DNA from: an uncultured Alphaproteobacteria bacterium
GTDB lineage: Bacteria > Pseudomonadota > Alphaproteobacteria > Thalassobaculales > Thalassobaculaceae
Length of the DNA stretch: 64,000 bases
Reading direction: 5' to 3'
Assembly: GCA_937776645.1 (NCBI GenBank)
Contig: CALMRI010000026.1
Span: 1-64,000, forward strand
Positions 1 through 8,786 of the stretch are shown one piece after another (positions within the stretch are counted from its first letter, which is position 1; every line of letters starts with the position of its first letter). A program made the position numbers and the translations under genes. The notes under the pieces were generated by a model. It worked only from the letters and a program-made list of their open reading frames with translations. It had not been told where the DNA came from and did not search any database.

Positions 1-1711
1 TACCGGCCCCATAGAGCCGGCGATACACGCCGATGGCGCTGCAGTGGTTGACTTTGCCGGCAATGTTCGGGCGCGAAGAGATCAGGACCACCCGACTGAA
101 CCGTTCGGCCAGCAGGTCGGCAACGCCATAGATCGCCGCCCCGTGATCCTCGTCCACCAGCACCGCGAGACTGCCGGCGATTACCGACCGCCCCGCCGTG
201 CCTCCGCCAGCAACATAATCTCGGGCTGAAACCAAGGCTCCGCCGGCTTGTAAACCAACTGGCAGACGTTGGGACGATCCGGTGGCCAGGACCACGGCAT
301 CGGGATCATATTCGGCGATATTTTCGGCGGTGGCGGTACGGTTGAAAATGAACTCGACGCCGTAACGCTCCCCGAGACGCTGCTGATGCTCGATGATCCG
401 GCCAATCTCGGCCCGGCCCGGCAGAGCCGCCTCGTGCCGCAGAGACCCGCCAAGTTGGCCCGAGGCACTGAACAGGGTTACCCCATGGCCGCGCGCCGCC
501 GCGACCCAAGCGGCCTCCAATCCGGCTGGCCCAGCGCCGACCACCAACACCCGACCGACATGCTCCGCCGGGGTTGGCAACCGGTGCGCCTCACCGACCT
601 GGCCAATATGCGGGTTATGGTGCTCGGCCACGGGCTTGCCGAGATGCACCTCGCCCCAGGAGAAATTATCGTAGACGCAGGGCCGAATATCCAGCGGCCG
701 ACCTTCTCTGGCCTTGTCAGCCCAGGCCGCGTCGGTGATCAGCGCCCGGGTCATGCCGACCAAATCGCCATGGCCATCGGCCACCACTTTCTCCGCCAGT
801 TCCGGCGAGCCGATCCGACCGAGCGCCATCACCGGCACCCCAGCGGCGGCGGTACGCATACGCTTGTGCAGATCGATGAAATGGCCGGGCTTGAAATAGA
901 GATCGGGAACGTGGGTCTCCAGGCTGAGACTGAAATTCCCCTGACCATAGGCGAAATAGTCAAAACCCCCGGTCTTGGCTAGTCTGGCAGTAATTCGCTC
1001 GGCCTCGTCAGAATCGACGCCGCCGGGCACGCCTTCTTCCGCCGGCATCTTCAACCCGATGATGAAACCGTCGCCACAACGGGCGCGGATACCTGCCGCG
1101 ATTTCACGCACAAAACGCGTTCGCCCTTCCAGATCCCCGCCATAGGAATCCTCGCGGGTGTTCGAAGCTGGGGAGAGGAATTGCATAATCAGATAACCGT
1201 GCGCGCCATGTAGTTCCACCCCGGCAAACCCACAAGCCGAGAGCCGGACCGCCGCGCTGATGTAGGCCTCGATCACCCGGCGCGCCTCACCTGTCGACAT
1301 CACGTGCGGAACGGTCCAGCTATAGGGATCGGGCAGGTCGGACACGCCGATGGGCGACTTGGTCGGATGCCAAAGCTGTTGGCGCCCAGGATGCCAGAGT
1401 TGCCCAACCAGGGCCGCTCCCTCGCCATGAACATCCGCCGCGATCGCCTTAAAGGCCGCATCATTGGTGTCGTCGAAACCGGTGACGGTCGAGGATTGGG
1501 CGATCGCCTCGGGGTCCACGGCGATGATCTCGGTCACCAGCATGCCAACCCCGCCCTTGGCCCGCTCGATCAGAAAATTGCGCCAAGGCTCGGTGATCCG
1601 GTTGTCACGAGCGAAATTCGTCACCGTCGCGCACAAGCAAACCCGGTTACGCAACCGCCGCCCGGCGATCTCGATCTCGGAAAACAACGTGGGATAATGA
1701 GGTGCCGGCAT
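1..1711 (-). CDS. Old-yellow-enzyme/2,4-dienoyl-CoA reductase-like flavoprotein, 3' end cut by window edge
   Basis: NADH:flavin oxidoreductase of the dienoyl-CoA reductase/trimethylamine dehydrogenase type. Translation of the minus strand from the ATG at 1711 gives 570 visible codons, beginning MPAPHYPTLFSEIEI; the C-terminus lies off the window (family members are usually about 650-690 residues). Residues 1-340 are an FMN-binding TIM barrel, with HGAHGYLIMQFLSP near 170 and SNTREDSYGGDLEGR after it. Residues 388-397 (VLVVGAGPAG) start the FAD/NAD domain. The linker that normally carries a 4Fe-4S cluster (C-x2-C-x2-C-x12-C) reads C345, D348, S351, H364, so three of four ligands are gone. It may therefore work without a cluster or with another electron route; the substrate is unknown. 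No close gene partner is visible. Confidence 0.9.
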   Translation of the reverse strand, partial: MPAPHYPTLFSEIEIAGRRLRNRVCLCATVTNFARDNRITEPWRNFLIERAKGGVGMLVTEIIAVDPEAIAQSSTVTGFDDTNDAAFKAIAADVHGEGAALVGQLWHPGRQQLWHPTKSPIGVSDLPDPYSWTVPHVMSTGEARRVIEAYISAAVRLSACGFAGVELHGAHGYLIMQFLSPASNTREDSYGGDLEGRTRFVREIAAGIRARCGDGFIIGLKMPAEEGVPGGVDSDEAERITARLAKTGGFDYFAYGQGNFSLSLETHVPDLYFKPGHFIDLHKRMRTAAAGVPVMALGRIGSPELAEKVVADGHGDLVGMTRALITDAAWADKAREGRPLDIRPCVYDNFSWGEVHLGKPVAEHHNPHIGQVGEAHRLPTPAEHVGRVLVVGAGPAGLEAAWVAAARGHGVTLFSASGQLGGSLRHEAALPGRAEIGRIIEHQQRLGERYGVEFIFNRTATAENIAEYDPDAVVLATGSSQRLPVGLQAGGALVSARDYVAGGGTAGRSVIAGSLAVLVDEDHGAAIYGVADLLAERFSRVVLISSRPNIAGKVNHCSAIGVYRRLYGAG

Positions 1712-2015
1712 GGTGGGAATTCCGCCTAAAGGATATACGGCGGTGAGTGTAGCAGCGACCAGGCCGCCGGGTCATCGCCAAGTTCGATGTGTGTCCCGGT
1801 GGGTGTCCCGAACAACCTGCGGGTTACGCGCCGCAATCGCTGATCCAGCTGGCGGTGTTGCACGCCAAGCGATGTTCTTGGACCAAGCCAACATATCGCC
1901 GTACGAAGCCTATGCGCTGACCGATGTCATGGAAAATGGGGCTGTAGATTTCGGCTACGCGGTAATAACCTAACCCTTACGACAAAATGACCGGTCTCGG
2001 TCCGCCCGGTTTGGA
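1712..2015. other. Intergenic stretch with a possible short gene remnant
   Basis: No convincing gene. On the plus strand around 1869-1970 a short open frame reads MFLDQANISPYEAYAL and onwards, faintly like the C-terminal end of acetamidase/formamidase proteins (a PxEAYAL-type helix). The frame has no matching upstream part, so at most it is a relic; the resemblance is weak. Confidence 0.3.
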
Positions 2016-2747
2016 TCACTCCACCGCTTCGACCATCGCCGTGGTTCCGTGCAAACCGAAGCGGTCGAGCAAACTTCGGCCCCAGCGGTCGACGTTTTTG
2101 TTGAACAGATCCCAGCCCTTGAGATGAGCCTGCCGCGGCTGCGCGCCCGGTCGGCCAAGTCGATGGGCACCGTGCATAGTCCAACGGTCGATCATCTCTC
2201 GGGTTATCTCGGGATGAAATTGCGTGGCGATGGCGTTCTTGCCATAGCTGAAGGCCTGATTGGGGAAGATATCCCCGGTTGCCAGCAGGGTCGCGGTCTC
2301 CGGCGCATCGAAGCCTTCGCGGTGCCACTGGTAAAAGATATCCGACTCCTCGAACCAGGCACGCCCGGCCTCGGTCGGATAAATCTTGGTGAACCCGGCT
2401 TCGATATGGCCGGCGTCGTGTGTGCTGATCTTGGCGCCCAGCACCCGTGCCAACAACTGACCGCCCAGGCAGAGGCCAAGAAAAGGGACTTCGGCGCCCA
2501 GAATCTTGGGGATGAAATCGAGTTCCTTCCTGATCCCATCCATTGCGCAATCATTGGCGCTCATCGGGCCACCGAACATGACCACTGCGGCATAGGGCTC
2601 GGCGCTCTCGGGGACTGGATCGCCCATACACGGACAACAGCGCTCAAACTTGTAGCCGCGTTCGGAGAACAGGGTCGCCATATGCCCGGCGACTGAATGT
2701 TCTTGGTGAACAAATAAGAGAACTGTATCCGACATGGGGTCCATCAT
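2016..2747 (-). CDS. Class I glutamine amidotransferase (GATase1) family protein
   Basis: 243-residue stand-alone class I amidotransferase, which would hydrolyse glutamine or a gamma-glutamyl amide. The nucleophile elbow GLCLGGQ places Cys93, and QFHPEI supplies His178 and Glu180, so the catalytic triad is complete. YQWHREGF near residue 139-146 is typical of the GuaA-like cytosolic GATase subgroup. Its ATG overlaps the stop of the upstream phosphoribosyltransferase gene by four bases (ATGA), so the two are probably translated together. Met5 (base 2735) is an alternative start. Stand-alone members include gamma-glutamyl hydrolases acting on metabolites and true ammonia donors; which applies here cannot be read from sequence. 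Confidence 0.88.
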   Translation of the reverse strand: MMDPMSDTVLLFVHQEHSVAGHMATLFSERGYKFERCCPCMGDPVPESAEPYAAVVMFGGPMSANDCAMDGIRKELDFIPKILGAEVPFLGLCLGGQLLARVLGAKISTHDAGHIEAGFTKIYPTEAGRAWFEESDIFYQWHREGFDAPETATLLATGDIFPNQAFSYGKNAIATQFHPEITREMIDRWTMHGAHRLGRPGAQPRQAHLKGWDLFNKNVDRWGRSLLDRFGLHGTTAMVEAVE

Positions 2748-3937
2748 TTTCGGAGCAGGAATTCGCGACCAACTTTCACCAGGGGGTCGCCGTCATAATC
2801 GATGATATCGGCGGTCGCATAGGTCTCGCTCCACTTTTCCGGAAGATAGGAGCCGGTGCCGACCATATCTATTGGCGCTTCGGCGAGGGCCATGACACGG
2901 CATTTCTCGGGCGAAAAACCGCTTGAGCCAACGATCTTGGCATTTGGAAACCCGGCCTTGTTCAAGGCTTCGCGTAAATGCCAAATCGCGGCCGCGGACA
3001 CGCCGGTTCCGATTAGGTGACGCAACTCCGCCTCGGAACGGTAACCACGGATCGCCTGTGTGGCGTTACGCTCCAGCACCGCGTAGGATTCAGCTGTATC
3101 CAACCCCTCCACGTACCGCCCGCCATGGGTGTCCAGACGGAGCGCCACCTTGCCCTCGGCGGCGAGAGCCGCGAAGTGCCGGCAGACCTCCAGGGAATCG
3201 GTGATTTCCTGGCCGAAAAAGTCGACCAGAACAGTTAGATTCTCATCCGGGTGGGTCTCATGGAACATCTCGGCGGCGCGAAGAGTGGAGCCGGCATACC
3301 CGATCATCGCGTGGGGCATGGTACCAAAGCCCTGGTTCTGGCCAAAGAAATGCGCGGTTTCGTCGGTGGCATTGCCAATGAAGCCGATAGCGCCGACTTT
3401 ATTCTTCGCCTTTTTTGAGCCGACGCTGGCGCCATAGGCCATCAATTCGGCCATGTCAGCGCCGGCGCAATGCCGGGCGTCCATCGCCAAGAATGCAACC
3501 TTCGGCAATTCGACGCACATGATATAGGCGTTATAGGCGGCCACGCAGGCGGCGCCCAGCTTCTGCAAGAACTGTGTTTCCAAGTCGACGAGGTGAAACA
3601 ACGAGCCGGTGATGTAGACGATTGGCTCTCCGGCCCCGACCCAGGCGCCCTCGTGGTGATTGAGATCGATCTTGATATCGGCCCCACGCTCCTTAGCCAC
3701 GCCGGTCAACCATTGCACCGCCAAATTCGGTGCACAGGTAACCGGGCGGCGCATGAATACGGCGTAGGTAACCTGACGGTCACCGAATTTCTCGACGATA
3801 TCCTTGGTCCGCAGGAAATATTTATCGACATAGCGTGACAGAGATTGATTGTCAGGATGAGCCGCGTTACGCGGCGCGACCGGTCGGCGCATATCGTCCG
3901 CCGCCTCCTGACCGGCGTTGGATTTGAGTGCGCTCAT
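2744..3937 (-). CDS. Nicotinate phosphoribosyltransferase-like protein
   Basis: About 397 residues, nicotinate/quinolinate phosphoribosyltransferase fold. Family enzymes join nicotinate with PRPP to give nicotinate mononucleotide for NAD salvage. Visible segments fit: KYFLRTKDIV and VTYAVFMRRP near the N-terminus, a central MPHAMIGYAG, VLVDFFGQEITDSLEV, RLDTHGGRYVEGLD and a C-terminal GTGSYLPE. The ATG at 3937 is preferred over an upstream TTG because a GGGGCG stretch lies a few bases before it. The downstream amidotransferase starts inside its stop codon. In this family the base acceptor is not always nicotinate, so the coupling to an amidotransferase leaves room for another product. Confidence 0.82.
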   Translation of the reverse strand: MSALKSNAGQEAADDMRRPVAPRNAAHPDNQSLSRYVDKYFLRTKDIVEKFGDRQVTYAVFMRRPVTCAPNLAVQWLTGVAKERGADIKIDLNHHEGAWVGAGEPIVYITGSLFHLVDLETQFLQKLGAACVAAYNAYIMCVELPKVAFLAMDARHCAGADMAELMAYGASVGSKKAKNKVGAIGFIGNATDETAHFFGQNQGFGTMPHAMIGYAGSTLRAAEMFHETHPDENLTVLVDFFGQEITDSLEVCRHFAALAAEGKVALRLDTHGGRYVEGLDTAESYAVLERNATQAIRGYRSEAELRHLIGTGVSAAAIWHLREALNKAGFPNAKIVGSSGFSPEKCRVMALAEAPIDMVGTGSYLPEKWSETYATADIIDYDGDPLVKVGREFLLRK

Positions 3938-4011
3938 CGATCGCCCCAACCAGCTGAAAAAATGCCGCTATTGAACGTTAATTAACTTATTGGCCCGGCC
4001 ACACGCTGCGG

Positions 4012-5403
4012 TCAAGATGCGATAGAAACCTTGGGTGCCGAAAAGTCTTCACGGCTTTGTTTCAGCATTTCAGCGATCAGGAACGCCAACTCCAGGGACT
4101 GCGAGGCATTGAGCCGTGGATCGCAATGGGTGTGGTAACGATCCGCCAACGCCGACTCACTGATCTCCTGAGCCCCGCCCAAGCATTCGGTTACATCCTG
4201 GCCGGTCATCTCGAAATGCACACCGCCCGGATACGTCCCCTCGCCGCGATGCACGTCGAAGAAGCCACGAACCTCGGCAAGAATACGATCGAACGGTCGA
4301 GTCTTATAGCCGGTGGACGACGTGATGACGTTGCCATGCATCGGATCGCAGGACCAGACGACGGTTCGTCCTTCACGTTCGACGGCACGAATTAATGGCG
4401 GCAGCTTTTCATGCACCTTGTCCGAGCCCATCCGGCAAATCAGCGTGAGCCGACCAGGATCATCGGTGGGGTTCAGAATATCAATCAACCGGATCAACTC
4501 ATCCGGATCCAAGCTCGGTCCACATTTCAAGCCGATCGGGTTGTGAATGCCGCGCATATACTCGACATGCGCCCCATCCGGCTGCCGGGTCCGGTCACCG
4601 ATCCAGATCATGTGCGCCGAGGTGCTGTACCAACCTTTATCGTCGGTGATCGTGTCCTGGCGGGTCATCGACTCCTCGTATCCAAGCAGCAACGCCTCGT
4701 GCGAGGTGTAAAAATCCGTCTCGCGAAGCTGTGGCGTGTATTCCGCCGTCAGCCCACAGGCACGCATGAACCGAAGGCATTCGTCTAGCCGATCGGCCAG
4801 TGCCTCGAAACGCTCTCCCTGTGGTGATTTCGAGACGAAGCCCAGAGTCCAACGATGGATTTCCTCCAGATTGGCGAAACCTCCCTGGGCAAAGGCCCGT
4901 AGCAGGTTGAGGGTCGAGGCCGATTGATTGTAGGCCTTTAACAGGCGCTCCGGATCGGGCTGCCGGCGGGCCGGATCGAACTCGATGCCGTTAACGATGT
5001 CGCCACGATAACTCGGCAACTCGACATCGCCCTGCTTTTCCGTCGGACTGGAGCGCGGCTTGGCGAATTGCCCGGCAAGGCGCCCGACCTTGACGACCGG
5101 CATACCGCCGCCAAAAGTCAGCACGACCGCCATCTGCAGCAACACCCGGAAGGTGTCGCGAATATTATTAGGTGAAAATTCGGCAAAACTCTCGGCGCAA
5201 TCGCCTCCTTGCAGCAGGAAGGCATCTCCCGCTGCGACACGGCCTAGCGCCGCTCTCAATCGCTGCGCCTCACCTACAAAAACCAGCGGCGGGAAACCCG
5301 CAAGCTCAGCCTCGACGGCAGCCAGACGCTCAGCGTTGGGGTAATCCGGAACTTGGCGAATCGGGAAACCTCGCCATGATTTTGGGCTCCAAGAAGATGC
5401 CAT
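4012..5403 (-). CDS. aroG: Class II 3-deoxy-D-arabino-heptulosonate 7-phosphate (DAHP) synthase
   Basis: First enzyme of the shikimate pathway: condenses phosphoenolpyruvate and erythrose 4-phosphate. The 463-residue protein has the class II (plant-like) signature along its length: [95 protein letters not shown] and [18 protein letters not shown]; these hold the metal-binding Cys, His and Glu/Asp residues. The ATG at 5403 follows a strong GGAGG, better than the in-frame TTG two codons earlier. It sits alone, 74 bases downstream of the phosphoribosyltransferase gene's promoter side, on the same strand. Confidence 0.95.
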   Translation of the reverse strand: MASSWSPKSWRGFPIRQVPDYPNAERLAAVEAELAGFPPLVFVGEAQRLRAALGRVAAGDAFLLQGGDCAESFAEFSPNNIRDTFRVLLQMAVVLTFGGGMPVVKVGRLAGQFAKPRSSPTEKQGDVELPSYRGDIVNGIEFDPARRQPDPERLLKAYNQSASTLNLLRAFAQGGFANLEEIHRWTLGFVSKSPQGERFEALADRLDECLRFMRACGLTAEYTPQLRETDFYTSHEALLLGYEESMTRQDTITDDKGWYSTSAHMIWIGDRTRQPDGAHVEYMRGIHNPIGLKCGPSLDPDELIRLIDILNPTDDPGRLTLICRMGSDKVHEKLPPLIRAVEREGRTVVWSCDPMHGNVITSSTGYKTRPFDRILAEVRGFFDVHRGEGTYPGGVHFEMTGQDVTECLGGAQEISESALADRYHTHCDPRLNASQSLELAFLIAEMLKQSREDFSAPKVSIAS

Positions 5404-5899
5404 TTCCAAATCCTCCGATCATACCCGAGGCGGCCAAGTGCCAAGGTTTATCCGTGCCGAAGCGGAGTACTATCAGCCGAATCGGCGCAAGTGAAGTACT
5501 TCCAGAGCCTCTTCCCGCACTCGTCAACCTTGCATCGCCATCCAGCAGGAACAAAAATAGGTCTCGCTCGCCACGATCCGGGACGCCCGTCCATCGTCGG
5601 GACAATTCTATCCAATGTCACCGAGTGCAGATCACCGAAAGGGGCTTTCAGCCCGGAGAAACGACCGACCATCACCGCCATTGGTTCGATTGCATGGTAA
5701 TTCCAGTCATCGGGCAGCTCTATTGGCCCTGCGTCGAGATTAAACACGATGTAATCAGCGCAGATGATCAAAAAAGTTGCTCATATAAATGGAAATTAAG
5801 CTGCAAGCAGAGTAACCATCAACGGCATGACAGCAAACGCGGGCGTTTTTTTTGATGACTTTAGACCGTTCCCCCGCCCCCAATCTCGGCACTGAATCA
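5404..5899. other. Non-coding or eroded stretch upstream of DAHP synthase
   Basis: About 500 bases with no supported gene. A 107-codon minus-strand frame (5448-5771) begins MIICADYIVFNLDAGPI, has no recognised domain, and its composition changes half-way with a second frame looking equally plausible; it may be an eroded gene. A run of T lies at about 5847-5854. The 5' mRNA leader and promoter of the DAHP synthase gene must be in the first part. Confidence 0.4.
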
Positions 5900-6275
5900 G
5901 TATTGCAAGGCGAATGGACGAACCAAGCTCTCCAAATGGTAGATCGCCTTGGGGTCGCACTCAAGCCGGCCAACTGCGTGCTGAGCAACGCCATCAAATC
6001 TCCCACACCGGCGGAACCGTTACAGTCAACGTAACCCGGGTGGGTGAGAAAATGTTGCCCCAAGATGATCGATGCCGACGTCGGCATGGAACCCGGAATA
6101 TTGGCGCGAACCCGCGCCGGACATTTGGTTGAATCGACAGAAGGTACTGAGCATAAAGCCGGCAGTGGGCTTGGCCTGGCAATTTGCCGGGACATCCTCG
6201 AGACCCATGGCGGGCGTCTTCAGCTGGAGAGCGAGCCAGGGCGCGACGGTAACGAACGTCTTTCCCTTGAAATAG
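5900..6275 (+). pseudogene. Sensor histidine kinase relic (HATPase_c domain only, frameshifted)
   Basis: Three reading frames read in turn give the C-terminal ATPase domain of a histidine kinase. The N box NCVLSNAIK is at about 5968-5996, then SHTGGTVTVNVTRVG in another frame, then DADVGMEPGIL (G1 box; the usual D-D/N-G has become DADVG) and GSGLGLAICRDILETHGG (G2 box) in a third, and finally GATVTNVFPLK and a TAG at 6275 after one more shift. No phosphoacceptor domain or sensor part remains upstream. With at least three frameshifts in 350 bases this cannot make a working kinase. Confidence 0.8.
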
Positions 6276-6309
6276 ATCCAGTCGATCGCGCAGACCGAAG
6301 GATTGCAAG

Positions 6310-7407
6310 ATGGCGGTGATTGACAAATTTCCGAGAGATTATAGCCAGGCTCGGGACCGCTTCATCTGCGCCGCTCAGGCTCTCCGAGCGGATACGCGCG
6401 TCAACCTCGACTCGATCGCCCACCCTCTGGAAGCGCCGAATGGCGAGGCCTTGTCAACGGATGTTGCGGTGATCGGCGACCCCAACGCGAAGCGGGCCTT
6501 GGTCCTGATATCCGGCACTCATGGCACCGAGGGCTCCTGCGGTTCCGGGTGCCAGGCCGCCTGGCTGCGATCCGACCGCCCTAAATCACTGCATGAGACC
6601 GTTAAGGTGGTACTGATCCACGCGATCAATCCGCATGGCTTTGCCCATGTCCGCCGGGTGACCGAGGACAATGTCGATTTGAACCGAAACTTCGTCGATC
6701 ACGGCGCTCCTTATCCGGAGAACGCCGCCTATGCCAGCCTTCATGATCTGTTACTGCCGGAATTTTGGACCCCGCAGGCGCGAGCGATCGCCGACCAGGG
6801 GCTGGAAACCTATGCAGCCGAGCACGGCCAATTCGCGCTGCAGGCAGCGATCAGTCGCGGCCAGTTCAGCCACCCGGATGGACTTTTCTTTGGCGGCCAT
6901 GCCCCGACATGGTCGAACCGCACCCTTCGAGCACTGTTAAAGGAGCACGCGGGCAGCGCCAGCAACGTCGGGCTGATTGACTATCACACTGGCCTTGGCC
7001 CCTATGGATCGGCGGATTTGATCAGCGACACTCTGCCCGGCTCTGATACCTACCGACGGTTGGAGCGCTGGTACCGGAACGGCCTTAGTTCGCCGAGCGC
7101 CGGAACATCCACCTCAGCGCCGCTCGCCGGCACGATGCAGGTGGGGGTGCGCGAAGCGCTGCCAAACGCCCAACTGACCCTGATCGCCGCCGAATTCGGA
7201 ACCTACCCGGTGCGCCGGGTTTTCAATGCCTTGCGCGGCGATCATTGGTTACACGCACGCGGCACCCAGGATGAGGCACTCCGAAAAGTGATCAAGGTGG
7301 AAGTCTCCAAGGCGCTTTATCCGGACGAGGACGACTGGAAGGAAATGGTGGCCTTGCGCAGCCGGCAATTGGTCGACCGGGCCCTCGACGGGCTGGCGCG
7401 GGGGTAG
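6310..7407 (+). CDS. DUF2817 family (M14-like) metallopeptidase-fold protein
   Basis: 365 residues. A zinc-carboxypeptidase-like motif, SGTHGTEG, places His71 and Glu74. It is followed by AINPHGFAHVRRV and DNVDLNRNFVDH (about residues 110-135), the hallmark of DUF2817, and by a later DYHTGLGPYG with the third presumed zinc ligand. Family members are predicted zinc hydrolases related to carboxypeptidase A and aspartoacylase; substrates are mostly unknown. The ATG at 6310 has AAGGA eight bases before it and lies only 35 bases after the dead kinase. No signal peptide is seen, so it is probably cytoplasmic. Confidence 0.85.
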   Translation: MAVIDKFPRDYSQARDRFICAAQALRADTRVNLDSIAHPLEAPNGEALSTDVAVIGDPNAKRALVLISGTHGTEGSCGSGCQAAWLRSDRPKSLHETVKVVLIHAINPHGFAHVRRVTEDNVDLNRNFVDHGAPYPENAAYASLHDLLLPEFWTPQARAIADQGLETYAAEHGQFALQAAISRGQFSHPDGLFFGGHAPTWSNRTLRALLKEHAGSASNVGLIDYHTGLGPYGSADLISDTLPGSDTYRRLERWYRNGLSSPSAGTSTSAPLAGTMQVGVREALPNAQLTLIAAEFGTYPVRRVFNALRGDHWLHARGTQDEALRKVIKVEVSKALYPDEDDWKEMVALRSRQLVDRALDGLARG

Positions 7408-7608
7408 TGAACCCGCGAGATTTGCAGGCGGTTCCTGCCGACCCGATAGACGGTGGGGTCAAAATCTGGATTGCACGATGCCAACAGCGTGGCTTTTGCT
7501 GTGCTCTTCCGGGCGCCAGTTGAGCGCGATCGGTGCGACCAACCAGGCGGCGCAGGCCGACATGAGTGGGCCGTGTTGGGTGACCGCGTGTCGTAACCTC
7601 GTTAATAG

Positions 7609-8226
7609 TTATATAATTTCGACGAAACGGCTGTTTGCGAGGGTACCCAATTGATTTGCTCTTAGGACAATTTCCTGGAATTTCTCCGATTGCCGAGCGC
7701 CATCAATGCCGGCTCCAAGGTCGCTGATTGATCTGAAATAATACCCCACAATCATGCGTCCTAGGTTAGAAGCAATGACGGGGACAACGGCCATCATTTT
7801 CCAATCTATGTGTTCATTTATAGTTTCAATTTCTGGAAACAATGCAATTGCTTTCGTGATATTTTCTCTTTTAATTTGATACTCCCTGTACAAAATTGCT
7901 GGATAACCTTCGGGCACTCCCCCGTGCACGGCTGAGTAAACATTAGGACCTAACATCGTTGATGCTGGATCTGCGTCGCGTTCTTCTTGGAGCATCTTCA
8001 TCGACGGGTCGGTTGAAATTTTTTCTCTGTGTAGAGCGAGTTCCACAAAATTTTCAAAAGCGCTAAATAGCAACAGGTCATTCGCTGAATCCCCAGCGAG
8101 TACGCGTCCAACTCTCACACCGGCGCCATTTTTTTCAAGAATTTTACCTGCCTTCAGAACCCTTTCTTCACATATTTTTTTCTTGCCAATCAAAGGGGTG
8201 AATTTTCTGACTGATATAACTGTCAC
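7609..8226 (-). CDS. Hypothetical protein with two alpha/beta-barrel-like halves, AT-rich
   Basis: 205 residues, GTG start at 8226 with GGAG seven bases upstream. The chain seems to be two copies of a ferredoxin-like unit (about 1-95 and 105-205), each beginning with a short strand and followed by a helix of charged residues, as in NIPSNAP/EthD-like dimeric barrels; this is a fold guess, not a firm match. Base composition is clearly lower in GC than all neighbours, with many A/T-ending codons and runs of T, which suggests recent arrival from another genome. No partner gene is near. The 200 bases between it and the DUF2817 gene hold only a short unassigned frame. Confidence 0.65.
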   Translation of the reverse strand: MTVISVRKFTPLIGKKKICEERVLKAGKILEKNGAGVRVGRVLAGDSANDLLLFSAFENFVELALHREKISTDPSMKMLQEERDADPASTMLGPNVYSAVHGGVPEGYPAILYREYQIKRENITKAIALFPEIETINEHIDWKMMAVVPVIASNLGRMIVGYYFRSISDLGAGIDGARQSEKFQEIVLRANQLGTLANSRFVEII

Positions 8227-8786
8227 TTTTTTCTCCGCTGATATCGCATAGTTTACAAAGTGTTAGCCTAGATTGCCATGTGAGATCATCCAAGCCCAGA
8301 AATAGTGTTTTGGATCTGCACCATACGCAAACTGTTTGCATCTGACGGTCGCCCACACCCAAATCCGGTCTATAGCGGGCCGATTAGCAGCTATTTGTGA
8401 CTAAACAGGCGCGTCGGCTTCATCGTTGATCGATGTCCTCGCTGTCAGACGGCGATCCAGACCCATTCATCGAGCCTGGCGACGATGCCAAGTCCAGGGG
8501 GAGACCCGGAAGGAAATCCGGGAATCTGTACACGCGACGATTGGAATTACGAGGAGTGGAGCCGCGCGAGAGCAGCCAGCGAGCCGACGATGTCACCCGA
8601 CGACGCCAAGACTGCCGAAGCGGCGGAGTGGTCGGCCATCGACATCCCCGACTACGAGAAGCCCGCAAATCAGCGGAGAAGCAAACATTCTCCGACTCCC
8701 CTTTCGTCGGATTTTTAAAGTGCTATGCTCGGCTCAATCATCATATCGACGCGTAATTGCGCGCGCTTTTTCATTGGAGAGAACTC
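8227..8786. other. Intergenic region with unassigned short frames
   Basis: The first 150 bases share the low GC of the gene at 7609-8226 and should carry its promoter. From about 8430 GC rises again. A 77-codon plus frame (8485-8718) reads TRDDWNYEEWSRARAA in its middle; its acidic, hydrophilic make-up is protein-like but no family is recognised and there is no clear ribosome site. The last 30 bases before 8787 hold the GGAGAG ribosome site of the aminotransferase gene. Confidence 0.4.

Noticed and set aside
1869-1973. Possible acetamidase/formamidase C-terminal remnant
   Set aside because: Likeness rests on a single PYEAYAL-type helix; too short to support.
5448-5771. 107-codon minus frame upstream of DAHP synthase
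   Set aside because: No ribosome site or domain, and another frame looks equally likely in its second half.
7408-7608. Minus-strand short frame MSACAAWLVAPIALNWRPEE and onwards
   Set aside because: Only 34 codons, no ribosome site and no recognisable family; possibly a remnant but not enough to call.
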